This document shows, one piece after another, positions 8,505 to 16,998 of a stretch of DNA of 64,000 nucleotides (position 1 is the first letter of the stretch; each line of letters starts with the position of its first letter). This DNA comes from an uncultured Hyphomonadaceae bacterium (GTDB taxonomy: Bacteria > Pseudomonadota > Alphaproteobacteria > Caulobacterales > Hyphomonadaceae), in NCBI GenBank assembly GCA_913057945.1, contig CAJXOF010000017.1, positions 1 to 64,000 on the forward strand. Reading direction: 5' to 3'. The translations under genes and the position numbers were made by a program. The notes below the pieces were generated by a model. The model did no database searches. It was given only the letters and a program-made list of their open reading frames with translations, and was not told the DNA's origin.

Positions 8505-8591
8505 ATGATCCATCCTTCTCTGATTGCCATTGCCGCCATTGTGGTCGTGTTCGGCATCCTGAATTTCATTGAATACAAGCGACTCGACTAG
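8505..8591 (+). CDS. 28-residue single-pass membrane protein
   Basis: A very short ORF reading MIHPSLIAIAAIVVVFGILN followed by FIEYKRLD. It has one transmembrane helix and a charged C-terminus, the usual shape of small membrane regulators of transporters. It ends 15 bp before the CaCA antiporter start, so the two are probably co-transcribed and perhaps translationally coupled. The ribosome binding site is weak (GCGAGACGG). Too short for ordinary gene callers. Function unknown. Confidence 0.5.
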   Translation: MIHPSLIAIAAIVVVFGILNFIEYKRLD

Positions 8592-8606
8592 AAGCGAGCC
8601 CGGCGA

Positions 8607-9596
8607 ATGCCTGAACTAACCCTGATCGCCGCCCTGATCGGGGGGCTTGTCATTATGGCGTTTGCAGGGGACTTCCTGGTAAACGGCGCAGTCGCCGTGG
8701 CCCGGCGCCTTGGCGTTTCGCCCCTGATTGCCGGTATCTTTATTGTCGGGTTCGGTACGTCGGCACCCGAAATGGTGGTGTCGCTGAATGCAGCGCTGGA
8801 AGACCGGGCCGGTCTCGCGCTGGGCAATATTGTTGGCTCCAACATTGCGAACATCTTTCTCGTGCTGGGCATTCCGGCGCTGATCATGCCCTTCGTGGCA
8901 GGGGGCCACGGACAGGGCCGCGCGCTGACGGCGATGCTGGTTGCCACGGCGGTGTGGATCGTGCTGACCGGGCTGGGGCCGCTCAACACGCTGGGCGGCA
9001 TTCTCTTCCTCGCCATTCTCGTCGCCTATTGCGTGATCACCTTCTACATGGCCCGCAAGGCGGTCGCGACGGGCGAAGATCCGGGCGTCGAGCTGGAAGA
9101 AGCGCCGAAGCTGAGCCTGTTGCGGTCGCTGGCTTATATCGTGCTCGGCATTGGCGGCCTGGTTCTGGGCGCGCATCTGATTATCGCCGGCGGTGTCGGC
9201 GTCGCGGAATTCTATGGCGTGCCGCAGGAATGGATCGGCCTGACCCTGCTGGCAATCGGCACATCGCTGCCGGAGATCGGCGCCGCCGTGGCTGCGGCCC
9301 TGCGCCGGCATGGCGAAGTTGCCATCGGCAACGTCCTTGGCTCCAACGTCTTCAACATTCTCGGCGCAGGCGGCATCATCTCGCTCTTCGGGCCGATTGA
9401 GATTGCGCCGACTTTCACCCATTATGACCATTGGGTCATGGCCTTTGCCGCGCTTCTGGTCGGCGGGTTCATCCTGACCCGTGCGCGGCTGGGCCGCATG
9501 ATGGGGATACTGATGCTGCTGATCTATGCCGTCTACATCTACGGACTGGTGAACGGGTTCAATCTGCTTGGCCTGTTCCAGACCGCTCCGGCATGA
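8607..9596 (+). CDS. Calcium/sodium antiporter (CaCA family, YrbG-like)
   Basis: A 329-residue polytopic inner-membrane cation antiporter with the two inverted alpha-repeats of the CaCA family. The first repeat has GFGTSAPEMVVSLNAAL near residues 48-64 and the second GTSLPEIGAAVAAALRRHGE near 218-238, each followed by a conserved GNxxGSNxxNI segment. These carry the cation-coordinating acidic and polar residues. About ten helices are visible, matching bacterial family length. It follows the 28-residue membrane ORF and overlaps the SDR gene by 4 bp (ATGA), so it belongs to a coupled operon. Confidence 0.93.
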   Translation: MPELTLIAALIGGLVIMAFAGDFLVNGAVAVARRLGVSPLIAGIFIVGFGTSAPEMVVSLNAALEDRAGLALGNIVGSNIANIFLVLGIPALIMPFVAGGHGQGRALTAMLVATAVWIVLTGLGPLNTLGGILFLAILVAYCVITFYMARKAVATGEDPGVELEEAPKLSLLRSLAYIVLGIGGLVLGAHLIIAGGVGVAEFYGVPQEWIGLTLLAIGTSLPEIGAAVAAALRRHGEVAIGNVLGSNVFNILGAGGIISLFGPIEIAPTFTHYDHWVMAFAALLVGGFILTRARLGRMMGILMLLIYAVYIYGLVNGFNLLGLFQTAPA

Positions 9597-10345
9597 GGCC
9601 GGGTGCGGCGCTCGTCACCGGCGCGGGCGCGCGGCTGGGCCGGGCCATGGCCGAAGCGCTGGGCGCAGATGGCTGGTTGGTCATCGTCCATTACAATTCC
9701 TCCGGAGACGGCGCTGAAGAGACCGCCGAAGCCATTCGCGCGGCGGGCGGCGAGGCGATCACGCTGCAGGCCGATCTGTCGGATGAGGCTGCGACGGGCG
9801 ATCTGATCCTGCATGCCGCCGAGAAGATCGGCCAGCCGGTGACCTTGCTGGTCAATTCCGCCTCCGTCTTCGAGGAGGACTCTGTCACCAGCCATACCCG
9901 CGCGAGCTGGGACACGCACATGAATGCCAATCTCCGTGCGCCGGTGCATATGGCGCAGGCGTTCGCGGATGCCCTGCCGAAAGGGGAAAAGGGGCTGGTC
10001 GTGAACATGATCGACCAGCGCGTCTGGAAGCTGACGCCGAACTTCTTCACCTACACGCTGTCGAAGGCCGCGCTCTGGCAGGCAACGCAAACCCTGGCAC
10101 AGGCATTGGCGCCGGACATTCGCGTGAATGGTATCGGGCCGGGCCCGACGCTTCGGTCGAAACATCAGAGCGAAGGCGAGTTCGCCGCTGAAAAACACGC
10201 GACGCTGACGCAGGAAGGCTCCAGCCCGGACGAGATCGTCAAGGCGCTGCGCTATCTCGTTTCCGCCAGCAGTGTGACCGGCCAGATGATTGCCAGCGAT
10301 GGCGGCCAGCATCTGATGTGGCAGACACCGGATACCCGGACCTGA
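9593..10345 (+). CDS. SDR family oxidoreductase (pteridine-reductase/FolM-like)
   Basis: A 250-residue short-chain dehydrogenase. The cofactor motif TGAGARLGRAMAEALG (TGxxxxxG variant) is near residues 9-24, NSAS replaces the common NNAG near 89, and the catalytic Tyr-Lys pair is YTLSK near 162. The variant glycine loop and NSAS resemble pteridine reductases such as FolM/PTR1, so a dihydropterin substrate is a reasonable inference, not proven. The ATG overlaps the antiporter stop (ATGA), and its stop overlaps the threonine aldolase start (TGATG), which fixes both starts and implies coupled translation. Confidence 0.87.
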   Translation: MRPGAALVTGAGARLGRAMAEALGADGWLVIVHYNSSGDGAEETAEAIRAAGGEAITLQADLSDEAATGDLILHAAEKIGQPVTLLVNSASVFEEDSVTSHTRASWDTHMNANLRAPVHMAQAFADALPKGEKGLVVNMIDQRVWKLTPNFFTYTLSKAALWQATQTLAQALAPDIRVNGIGPGPTLRSKHQSEGEFAAEKHATLTQEGSSPDEIVKALRYLVSASSVTGQMIASDGGQHLMWQTPDTRT

Positions 10346-11367
10346 TGAATTTTTCCTCCGACACATCCGCCCCGGCGCATCCCAGAGTCCTCGAAGCCGT
10401 CCTCGCCGCGAATAGCGGGCTGGAGGCGAGCTATGGCAATGATGCGATCACCCGGCGTCTGCGGCCGTATCTGGCCGATGTGTTTGGTACGGAAGATTTT
10501 GACTATTGGCTGACCGCGTCTGGCACCGCGTCTAATGCGCTGGCGCTGTCTTGCTTCTGTCCGCCGACCGGTGCGGTGCTGTGCCATGCCGGAGCGCACA
10601 TTGCCGTAGACGAGCGCGGCGCGCCGGAATTCTTCTCCGGCGGCGGCAAGCTGCAGCTGTTGCGCGGGGCCGATGGCAAGATCGGCGCGGCGCAACTGGA
10701 CGAGGCTTTGGCGCGCATCAATCATGATTTCGTGCATGAGACGCCGGCGCATGTCCTGTCGCTGACAAACCTCACCGAGAATGGCACGGCCTATAGCGTG
10801 GCTGAAGTTTCGGATTATGCCGCGAAGGCGCATGCGGCGGGTCTGATTGTCCATATGGATGGCGCGCGGTTTGGCAATGCGCTGGTTGCGACCGGCGCGA
10901 GTCCGGCCGAGATGAGCTGGCAGGCGGGCGTCGATGTGCTGACCTTCGGCCTGACCAAGACCGGCGCGATGGGCTGCGAGATCATCCTCCTGTTCGGCAA
11001 GGTCCGCGAAAAGAAGCGGGAGCTGGAAGCGCGGGCAAAACGCTCCGGCCATATGCCGCCAAAGATGCGTTATCTCGCGGCGCAAGGCGAAGCGATGCTG
11101 GCAAGCGGGCTCTGGCTGGAGCTGGCCGCGCATGCAAATGCGATGGCCCGGCGCATGGCCGACGGCCTGCAGGGGCAAGGCGTGGAGCTGGCCTTTGACG
11201 CGCAGGGCAATGAAGTCTTTGCCATGCTGAGTGATGCCCAGGCCAAGGCCCTGCGCGCGGCTGGGGCGGTCTTCTATCCGTGGATGGGCGGCAGCCAGCG
11301 GCTGGTCTGTTCCTGGACGACCACGGCCGATGAGGTCGATGCCTTCCTGAGCGTGCTGAAGGGCTAG
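10345..11367 (+). CDS. Threonine aldolase family PLP enzyme
   Basis: A 340-residue fold-type I PLP enzyme that probably cleaves L-threonine or L-allo-threonine to glycine and acetaldehyde. HMDGARFGNAL near residues 170-180 holds the PLP-binding Asp, and FGLTKTGAMGCE near 200 holds the Schiff-base Lys. The N-terminal FSSDTSAPAHPRVLEA matches the family opening. Its start overlaps the SDR stop, so it is third in the antiporter operon. Other beta-hydroxy amino acids could be the true substrate. Confidence 0.9.
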   Translation: MNFSSDTSAPAHPRVLEAVLAANSGLEASYGNDAITRRLRPYLADVFGTEDFDYWLTASGTASNALALSCFCPPTGAVLCHAGAHIAVDERGAPEFFSGGGKLQLLRGADGKIGAAQLDEALARINHDFVHETPAHVLSLTNLTENGTAYSVAEVSDYAAKAHAAGLIVHMDGARFGNALVATGASPAEMSWQAGVDVLTFGLTKTGAMGCEIILLFGKVREKKRELEARAKRSGHMPPKMRYLAAQGEAMLASGLWLELAAHANAMARRMADGLQGQGVELAFDAQGNEVFAMLSDAQAKALRAAGAVFYPWMGGSQRLVCSWTTTADEVDAFLSVLKG

Positions 11368-11453
11368 TTTCAAACCTTTTTGCCTGCGTAACTGGACGCG
11401 CCGTGCGACGCACGGCAAAGAAGGGGCGATTGAATTCACGGGGAAGGGGTTTC

Positions 11454-12125
11454 GTGTCCATCATGTCCAGTCGCATCCGCGCTGCAATGCTTGCAGCAGC
11501 TCTCGCCACCTCCACATTGTCAGCCTGCTCGACGGCCTATTATGGCGCGATGGAGCAGTTCGGCTACCAGAAGCGTGACCTGCTGGTGTCTCGGGTCAAT
11601 GATGCGGCCGAGGCGCAGGATGATGCGAAGGTGGAATTCACCAACGCGCTGGAAGCGTTCCGGTCCGTGGTGGCGATTGATGGCGGCGAACTCGAAGCCT
11701 CCTACGATTCCCTGAACCGCGCTTATGAACGGTCCGAGGACAAGGCCGAGCGCGTGCGCGAGCGCATCAAGGACATGAAACATGTTTCCCGCGACCTGTT
11801 CGTGGAATGGCGCAAGGAACTGGAAGAATATTCCGATCCGGGCCTGCGCCGGGCCTCGGCCGAGCAGCTGGAAGCAACGCGCGACCGCTATGCCGTACTG
11901 GTCGAGAAGATGGACCGGGCCGCCGCGTCGATGGACCCGGTACTGGCCGTGTTCAAGGATCGCGTCCTGTTCCTGAAGCATAATCTGAATGCCCGCGCGA
12001 TTGCCGCGCTGGGCGACGAGACGCGGAATATCGAGACTGATGTGGCCGCGCTGATCGCCGAGATGGAGCGTTCCATCGCCGAAGCCGATGCCTTCATCCA
12101 GGAGATGCAGGCCGGCGCGGTCTAG
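11454..12125 (+). CDS. DUF2959 family lipoprotein
   Basis: A roughly 223-residue lipoprotein. The signal ends in a lipobox, TLSACS, and the mature part is almost wholly helical with charged heptads, suggesting coiled coils. The motif after the lipobox, YYGAMEQFGYQKRDLLVSRV, is what I associate with DUF2959, a family of unknown function. I favour the GTG at 11454 because GGAAGGGG lies about 5 bp upstream; an ATG at 11463 is the alternative. It should be processed by Lgt (encoded at 41 kb in this window), then LspA, and anchored in the envelope. Confidence 0.75.
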   Translation: MSIMSSRIRAAMLAAALATSTLSACSTAYYGAMEQFGYQKRDLLVSRVNDAAEAQDDAKVEFTNALEAFRSVVAIDGGELEASYDSLNRAYERSEDKAERVRERIKDMKHVSRDLFVEWRKELEEYSDPGLRRASAEQLEATRDRYAVLVEKMDRAAASMDPVLAVFKDRVLFLKHNLNARAIAALGDETRNIETDVAALIAEMERSIAEADAFIQEMQAGAV

Positions 12126-12257
12126 GCGGTTTCGCTTCAAACGTCCTGACAGGATGAGCCGGAAAGGCCCCCCTGGTGCATCCTGCAGCGAAAGCTGCAC
12201 GTGCGACGCCGGGGAAGGCGCTTTTTTGGGAACCGAATTGCGGGACGAGAGTTCTAT

Positions 12258-12650
12258 TCACGTCTCTGGCAGGGGCAAGCTCACCGAAGTCTGCTCATTC
12301 CGGCCTCGGCCGGAATCTGGAATTGAGGGGACAACAAGTTCAATTCCAGGCCTCGGGTGCATCCGGGGCGAGCGGATGCCGGCCGCTGCCGCAACCATTC
12401 CCGACATGGCCATCTGAAATGCGCGCGACGGTGTGAAGGCGAGCGGGTTACGGCCCGCTGCGCCCGGCACATCGCCAATCGCGGCAAGATGGACCTCGCC
12501 GGTGGGCGTGATGCGGACCAGCATCTGCCGGGCATCGCGCCGGACATGCCGCACATAGAAGGTCAGCATCACGATCTGCAGCCAGATCCAGACCCGGTAG
12601 GGCTGGAGGTGCGGCGGCAGGTTTCGCAAGGTGGCGAAGGCGTCATTCAT
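12258..12650 (-). CDS. Hypothetical protein whose C-terminus runs into a palindromic repeat
   Basis: A 130-residue ORF I do not recognise. The N-terminal part reads like a real protein: MNDAFATLRNLPPHLQPYRV, a hydrophobic helix with Trp and Tyr, then a strand-rich segment. The last 30 or so residues (GIELVVPSIPDSGRGRNEQT onward) are encoded by the palindromic intergenic repeat at 12297-12349. Such read-through tails are common when a REP-like element lands at a gene end, so the original C-terminus may have been about 100 residues. The ribosome binding site (GAGGG) is very close to the ATG. Confidence 0.5.
   Translation of the reverse strand: MNDAFATLRNLPPHLQPYRVWIWLQIVMLTFYVRHVRRDARQMLVRITPTGEVHLAAIGDVPGAAGRNPLAFTPSRAFQMAMSGMVAAAAGIRSPRMHPRPGIELVVPSIPDSGRGRNEQTSVSLPLPET
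12297..12349. repeat. REP-like double palindrome
   Basis: Two adjacent perfect hairpins. ATTCCGGCC (12297-12305) pairs with GGCCGGAAT (12308-12316) across a 2-base loop, and CTGGAATTGA (12317-12326) pairs with TCAATTCCAG (12340-12349). The layout resembles REP/BIME intergenic elements. Only one copy was noticed in the window. Confidence 0.65.
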
Positions 12651-12832
12651 GCCCTCATTATACGCGCCCCTTTGGGGGTGTCGGATAAGTTTCCCGTCGG
12701 ATCAGTCGCCGCCGCAGGATGCGCCGGGTTTTTTGTGGGATACGCCGCACAAGATTGTGACCGGCCAGCGCCGCGGCTATACCGGGCGGGCAGCAGGGCA
12801 TCCGTCCCTGCACTTCGGGAGGCGCAGCAGGC

Positions 12833-13879
12833 ATGACCATGAAACAAACCGTATTGGGCGTGCTCGCTCTGGCCGTGACCGGCTGTGCGACGCAGGCGCT
12901 CCCAGAGGCGGCTGAGCCCAGCTCCCATACGCTGGAAGCCAAGGGCGTCGCCGCAACCATCACCGCCTCTTTCGGCGGACGGGTTACCGCGTTTGGCCTG
13001 GTCGGCAAGGACGATCTCATCAAGTTCGACGAGGCTCTCGCGGCCAGCCAGCCTGCGCCCGCCCTCGACACCGATCTGTCGGCGGCGGCCTATTACGGCC
13101 ATTCCTTCTGGGTCGGACCACAAAGCGAATGGTGGGCCCATCAGGATATCTTGCCCGAGATGAGAGGCGAGATGTGGCCGCCGGACCCGTACCTCACCCT
13201 GCAGGCAATGGAGGCAGATTCAGGAGCAGGCAGCCTGACCCTGTCGGGCACAGCGAGCCCCTATACCGGGCTGGCCATGACCCAACGCTACGACATGCTG
13301 CCGTCCGGCTGCCTGCGCGTCAGCGCCGAGGCGGTCAACACACGGGATGAGGCGGTGGCGTGGGACATCTGGTTCAACACGCGCGTCGAGTCGAATTCCT
13401 GGGTTGTCGTGCCGGTGGCGGGCGAAGAGTCGATCCGGCTTGGCATGGTGGATCTGGCCGTGTTCGAGGCCCCGGATATTGAGGTCGCCGACGGGATGGC
13501 ACTGGCCGATCCCTCCCTCGAAAATGTGGTCGCTGGGCGGCAGGGCAAAGCCTTCATGGACCCGTCAGAAGGCTGGCTGGCCGCGATCCGGGATGGCCAG
13601 GTTTTCATCATCATGTTCGATCTGTTGCCAGCAGAATCCATCCATCCGGAGCAGGGACAGGTGGAACTCTATTTCACTCAGAAGGCAGAGGATCCCGCAA
13701 CCAGCATGATCGAGATGGAAACCCATGCGGCCTACAAGATGCTCGCGCCGGGCGAAGCGATGCAGGCCGAGCAATACTGGGCGGCGCTGCCCTATGAGGG
13801 CGCAATGGAGGCCGGGGCGGTGTCGGACTTTGTCCGGGACCGGATGCAGGGCGGGAATTTCTGTCTGGCGGGGGACTGA
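12833..13879 (+). CDS. DUF4380-like lipoprotein
   Basis: A 348-residue exported lipoprotein. The signal MTMKQTVLGVLALAVTGCAT ends in a lipobox with Cys18. The mature part is beta-rich, with FGGRVTAFGLVGKDDLIKFD near the start and a conserved-looking YYGHSFWVGPQSEWWAHQ near residues 83-100, which I associate with DUF4380. That family resembles galactose-mutarotase-like beta-sandwich folds, so sugar binding is possible but not shown. GGAGG lies about 10 bp upstream of the ATG. It is a stand-alone gene; DUF4380 is my best guess. Confidence 0.7.
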   Translation: MTMKQTVLGVLALAVTGCATQALPEAAEPSSHTLEAKGVAATITASFGGRVTAFGLVGKDDLIKFDEALAASQPAPALDTDLSAAAYYGHSFWVGPQSEWWAHQDILPEMRGEMWPPDPYLTLQAMEADSGAGSLTLSGTASPYTGLAMTQRYDMLPSGCLRVSAEAVNTRDEAVAWDIWFNTRVESNSWVVVPVAGEESIRLGMVDLAVFEAPDIEVADGMALADPSLENVVAGRQGKAFMDPSEGWLAAIRDGQVFIIMFDLLPAESIHPEQGQVELYFTQKAEDPATSMIEMETHAAYKMLAPGEAMQAEQYWAALPYEGAMEAGAVSDFVRDRMQGGNFCLAGD

Positions 13880-13915
13880 GCGGGTCTCTGCTCTAGGGGG
13901 GCGGGGGAAGAGCCT

Positions 13916-14018
13916 TTGCTTGCGCTTCAAGCCTTTTCTTCCTTCATTCGATCCTCGATCGGGAAGAAGCTCTTGCTTACGCTGCGAGCCTTTTCTCCCT
14001 CAATTCGATCCTCGATCG
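13916..14018. repeat. Two-copy tandem repeat with hairpin, beside rnpB
   Basis: A 46-bp unit at 13916-13961 recurs at 13973-14018 with 40 of 46 identical bases (period 57 bp). Each unit contains CGATCCTCGATCG; in the second copy this extends to a perfect 10-bp hairpin, CAATTCGATC-CTC-GATCGAATTG (14001-14023). A further TCGCGC-TTT-GCGCGA hairpin follows. On the minus strand this lies just downstream of rnpB and could form its transcription terminator or a processing region. Confidence 0.7.
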
Positions 14019-14049
14019 AATTGTCGCGCTTTGCGCGACCGGGAGAAAA

Positions 14050-14422
14050 GACCAGACGGCCTGTAAGCCGGGTTCTGTTCGCCGTGTTGCCACGGTCTGG
14101 CAGCCATTCCTCTGGGATGCCTGTTGCCAGGCACCTCACGCGACACACCCGGGGCACGGGCGTGAAACAGCCCATATGTGCCCCCTATTCGGTCTTGCTC
14201 CGGGCGGGGTTTACCGTGCCAGTCCTGTCGCCAGGCCTGCGGTGGGCTCTTACCCCACCCTTTCACCCTTACCTCTCCCGAAGGGGAGGCGGTTTGCTTT
14301 CTGTGGCACTTTCCCTCGGCTCACGCCGGGCGGCCGTTAGCCGTCGCCCTGTTTCCCTGGAGCCCGGACTTTCCTCCAGTACGCAGTTACCCGCGCACCA
14401 GCGGCTGCCCGGCCGTCTGGTC
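14050..14422 (-). ncRNA. rnpB: RNase P RNA (class A)
   Basis: The catalytic RNA that trims tRNA 5' leaders. Read on the minus strand it begins GACCAGACGGCCGGGCAGCC and soon contains GGAGGAAAGTCCGGGCTCCA, the conserved core of P3-P4/CR-I. It ends GAACCCGGCTTACAGGCCGT followed by CTGGTC. The first 12 bases pair perfectly with the last 12 to make helix P1. The length of about 373 nt fits bacterial type A RNA. Ends are placed by P1 pairing and may be off by a few bases. ORFs called across it are spurious. Confidence 0.95.
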
Positions 14423-14574
14423 TAACGGGCATATAAGCCCGAAATCCTGAAATAGCCAGTGGGGCGTGGGAGTGACGCGGCTTGCTGGCGCCGGACGCGC
14501 CTCACCCCCTCGCAGGCCTCCATCGCGCCACGTCAGGACTGGGCAAGGGAAGGCGGGCTGGGGTAGCGTGACCT

Positions 14575-15753
14575 ATGACTGACATTACGAATTACGAGAC
14601 CTTGCAGGCGGCGCTGGACGCTCTGGCGCCGGAACTGGCGGACCGGGCGGCGGAGATGGAAGACGCGCGGCGGCTGCCGGCGGACCTTGCCGGGAAGATG
14701 GCGGCGGCGGGCGCATTCCGCATGATGACGCCCAAGGCCTATGGCGGGCTGGAACTGACGGCGCGGGAATTCGTCGAGGGCGTCGCGCAGGTTGCAGAGG
14801 CCAATGCCAGCGCAGGCTGGTGCTCGATGATTGCCTGCACCACGTCGATGAATGCGGCCTACATGGCACCGGAGGTGGCGGCGGAGATATACAGCGCGCC
14901 CCTGACGATCACCGGCGGTGTGTTCGCGCCGATGGGGCGGGCCGACATCGAGGGCGATGGCTATCGCGTGTCCGGGCGCTGGCAATGGGGCTCGGGCTCG
15001 GCCAATTGCAGCTGGCTGGCGGGCGGCTGCATGGTGTTCGAGGATGGCGAGCTGAAGCGCCTGCCCTCCGGCGCGCCGGACCAGCGCATGATGGTCTTCC
15101 CGGCCAGCGAGGCGACCCTGCACGACACTTGGCATGTCATGGGCCTGAAAGGCACGGGCAGCGGTGACATTTCGGTTGAGAACATCCTTGTGCCGGCCGC
15201 GCGCTCGGTGTCTCTGATCACGGATGTTCCCCGCGAGAGCGGGCCGCTCTACACCTTCCCGGCTTTTGGCCTGTTGTCGCTTGGCGTCTCGGCCGTGGCG
15301 ATGGGCAATGCGCGGGCAAGCCTTGATGCGTTCAAGGATCTGGCCTCGGCCAAGAAAAGCCAGGGCAGCAAGAAGACGCTCGCGGAGCGCCAGACCATTC
15401 AGGCGAATTTTGCCGAAGCCGAAGCGAGGTGGCGCGCGGCGCGGGCTTATCTCCTGGCCGAACTGGACGAGACCTGGGCCATTGCGAGCCGCGTGAAACC
15501 GGGGGAAGGTATCCCCGTGGAGCGGCGCGCGGCGCTGCGCATGGCCTGTACGCACATGACGCGGACCGGGGCGGATATCTGCCGTACCCTGTATGACCTT
15601 GGCGGCGGGGCGGCCCTGTTTGAGTCCTCTGACCTGCAGCGCCGGTTCCGCGATGCGCATGCGATGACGCAGCATATCGTGACCGCGCCGGCGACATGGG
15701 AGCTGACCGGGCGGCTCCTGCTCGACCTGCCGACGGATGCGGGCATGGTCTGA
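14575..15753 (+). CDS. Acyl-CoA dehydrogenase-fold flavin-dependent monooxygenase
   Basis: A 392-residue protein with the acyl-CoA dehydrogenase fold: an N-terminal helical domain, a central beta domain (RWQWGSGSANCSWLAGGCM near residues 137-155 and DTWHVMGLKGTGSGDI near 182-197), and a C-terminal helical domain with GGGAALFESSDLQRRFRDAH. The combination of WxxGS and GTGS with no obvious catalytic Glu suggests the HsaA/HpaH-type two-component hydroxylases, which use reduced flavin, over true dehydrogenases. The substrate is unknown. No flavin reductase is next to it. Confidence 0.78.
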   Translation: MTDITNYETLQAALDALAPELADRAAEMEDARRLPADLAGKMAAAGAFRMMTPKAYGGLELTAREFVEGVAQVAEANASAGWCSMIACTTSMNAAYMAPEVAAEIYSAPLTITGGVFAPMGRADIEGDGYRVSGRWQWGSGSANCSWLAGGCMVFEDGELKRLPSGAPDQRMMVFPASEATLHDTWHVMGLKGTGSGDISVENILVPAARSVSLITDVPRESGPLYTFPAFGLLSLGVSAVAMGNARASLDAFKDLASAKKSQGSKKTLAERQTIQANFAEAEARWRAARAYLLAELDETWAIASRVKPGEGIPVERRAALRMACTHMTRTGADICRTLYDLGGGAALFESSDLQRRFRDAHAMTQHIVTAPATWELTGRLLLDLPTDAGMV

Positions 15754-15796
15754 AATTGTCCGGGGAACCGGGCCGGGCGCGGGGCGTTTCATCGGG

Positions 15797-16279
15797 ATGA
15801 TGAAACCTGCTGCCGCTTTCGCCCTGTCGCTCGCCCTCGTCACGGCCTGTTCGCCTGCTGACCCGCCGCAAGCAGCGCCAGACCCTGCCGCCTATGAATC
15901 CGATATCCGGTTGGAGGCGGTGACGGCGGACAATGTGAACCAGCTGGAGGGGGAGCTGCGCTGCGGTTTCAAACGCGGCGACGACAATACGGTATTGTTG
16001 ATCGCGGCCGCAAATGTGGGCGACGCGGCGCGAGCCAGCGCTGCCATTACGCTGGATGGCATGGAACGCAAACTCGCCGGGCGGGGCGAAGGGGGCTTCG
16101 GCGCCCTTGAGAAGACCGGCGGCGTGTTCTCCGGCGAGGACGTCACCGTCACGATCACGCCCAGTGAGCCGGTCGCGGGAGAGATGAGCGAAAGCGTTGT
16201 TCAGGCCGCCACACTGAAAGTGCAACGGCCTGAAGGCAGCCAACAGGCTTATGAAGGCGTCTGGACGTGCGGTCCGTAA
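15797..16279 (+). CDS. Small hypothetical lipoprotein
   Basis: A 160-residue lipoprotein of unknown function. The signal MMKPAAAFALSLALVTACSP has a good lipobox (VTAC). The mature part is acidic and beta-rich, with Cys near residue 55 (ELRCGFKRG) and at the C-terminus (VWTCGP) that could form a disulfide. It starts 43 bp after the monooxygenase-like gene and converges on the phosphatase-like gene. Of the tandem ATGs at 15797 and 15800 the first is listed. Confidence 0.65.
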   Translation: MMKPAAAFALSLALVTACSPADPPQAAPDPAAYESDIRLEAVTADNVNQLEGELRCGFKRGDDNTVLLIAAANVGDAARASAAITLDGMERKLAGRGEGGFGALEKTGGVFSGEDVTVTITPSEPVAGEMSESVVQAATLKVQRPEGSQQAYEGVWTCGP

Positions 16280-16289
16280 CGCCCCCGTG

Positions 16290-16634
16290 TCATACTCCGA
16301 GGATCAGGGGCTCTGCCGCTGCGCGGAGCCGGGTGACCAGATCGTCTGCCATGAATTGGTAGTCGTCCGGGATGCCCAGAACGTGCAGGCGCTTGAAGCG
16401 GAGGTCCTGACGGAAATCGGCTTTCAGGCGCGCGGCATGTTTGTCCTCCATGACGAGGATCAGGTCGGCCCAGCGAATATCCTCCAGCGAGACCTGCCGC
16501 CGGGCGCTGCGGGCGGTGCCAGCCGACCGCGTGGTGACGCCCTCAATTTCGGCAAAGATGGCCTCGCCGGTGGGGCTGCGCCACTGGTTCTTCGAGCAGA
16601 CGAACAGCACGTTTACAGGGTCGGCCTCGGCCAT
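16290..16634 (-). CDS. Low-molecular-weight phosphotyrosine phosphatase-like protein
   Basis: A 114-residue protein with the LMW-PTP P-loop near its N-terminus: VLFVCSKNQWRSPT, fitting C-x5-R-S. RSAGT and ADLILVMEDKHAARL further on match the family's other conserved segments. It may remove phosphate from Tyr or a small molecule; this short stand-alone branch is poorly characterised. The ATG at 16634 has GGGAG six bases upstream. The frame stays open to 16829, but the extra 65 basic residues look like read-through and I left them out. It converges on the lipoprotein gene. Confidence 0.8.
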   Translation of the reverse strand: MAEADPVNVLFVCSKNQWRSPTGEAIFAEIEGVTTRSAGTARSARRQVSLEDIRWADLILVMEDKHAARLKADFRQDLRFKRLHVLGIPDDYQFMADDLVTRLRAAAEPLILGV

Positions 16635-16998
16635 CAGCTTCTCCCATTCGCGGCGGGGCCACAGCTTGCCGAGCTGTTGCGCGCGGCGAAGTTTCACACT
16701 CCGCCCATAAAGGTATTTCCATTGCTTCTCAACGCCATAGCGGTCGACCCGCTGGCTGTGTGAAAGGTGCGTGTCCGGGCGCAGGCGATCAATACGCCGA
16801 CGCGCCCCACGGTCCTGTGGGTGTGTCATGATGCTTGGTCCTCATAATGTGCGGGTCAGCAGCCGCGGCAATACGAGGAGTAAGGTGCATATACCCCAGA
16901 GCGGGGGGCGGCGGCAAGCTGAGCTGGCGCGCGCCAAAAGGAAATATTGGGTTGGGCGCGCGAATTGCCCCATATAGGAGAGATATGATGGAGGCCGC

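Noticed and set aside
13916..14450. Protein ORFs on both strands over 13.9-14.4 kb
   Set aside because: They cover rnpB and the tandem repeat. The RNA's P1 pairing and conserved core explain the sequence.
16635..16829. 65-residue N-terminal extension of the LMW phosphatase-like protein
   Set aside because: The family motif starts near residue 7 from the ATG at 16634, which has a good ribosome binding site; the extension is basic and irregular.
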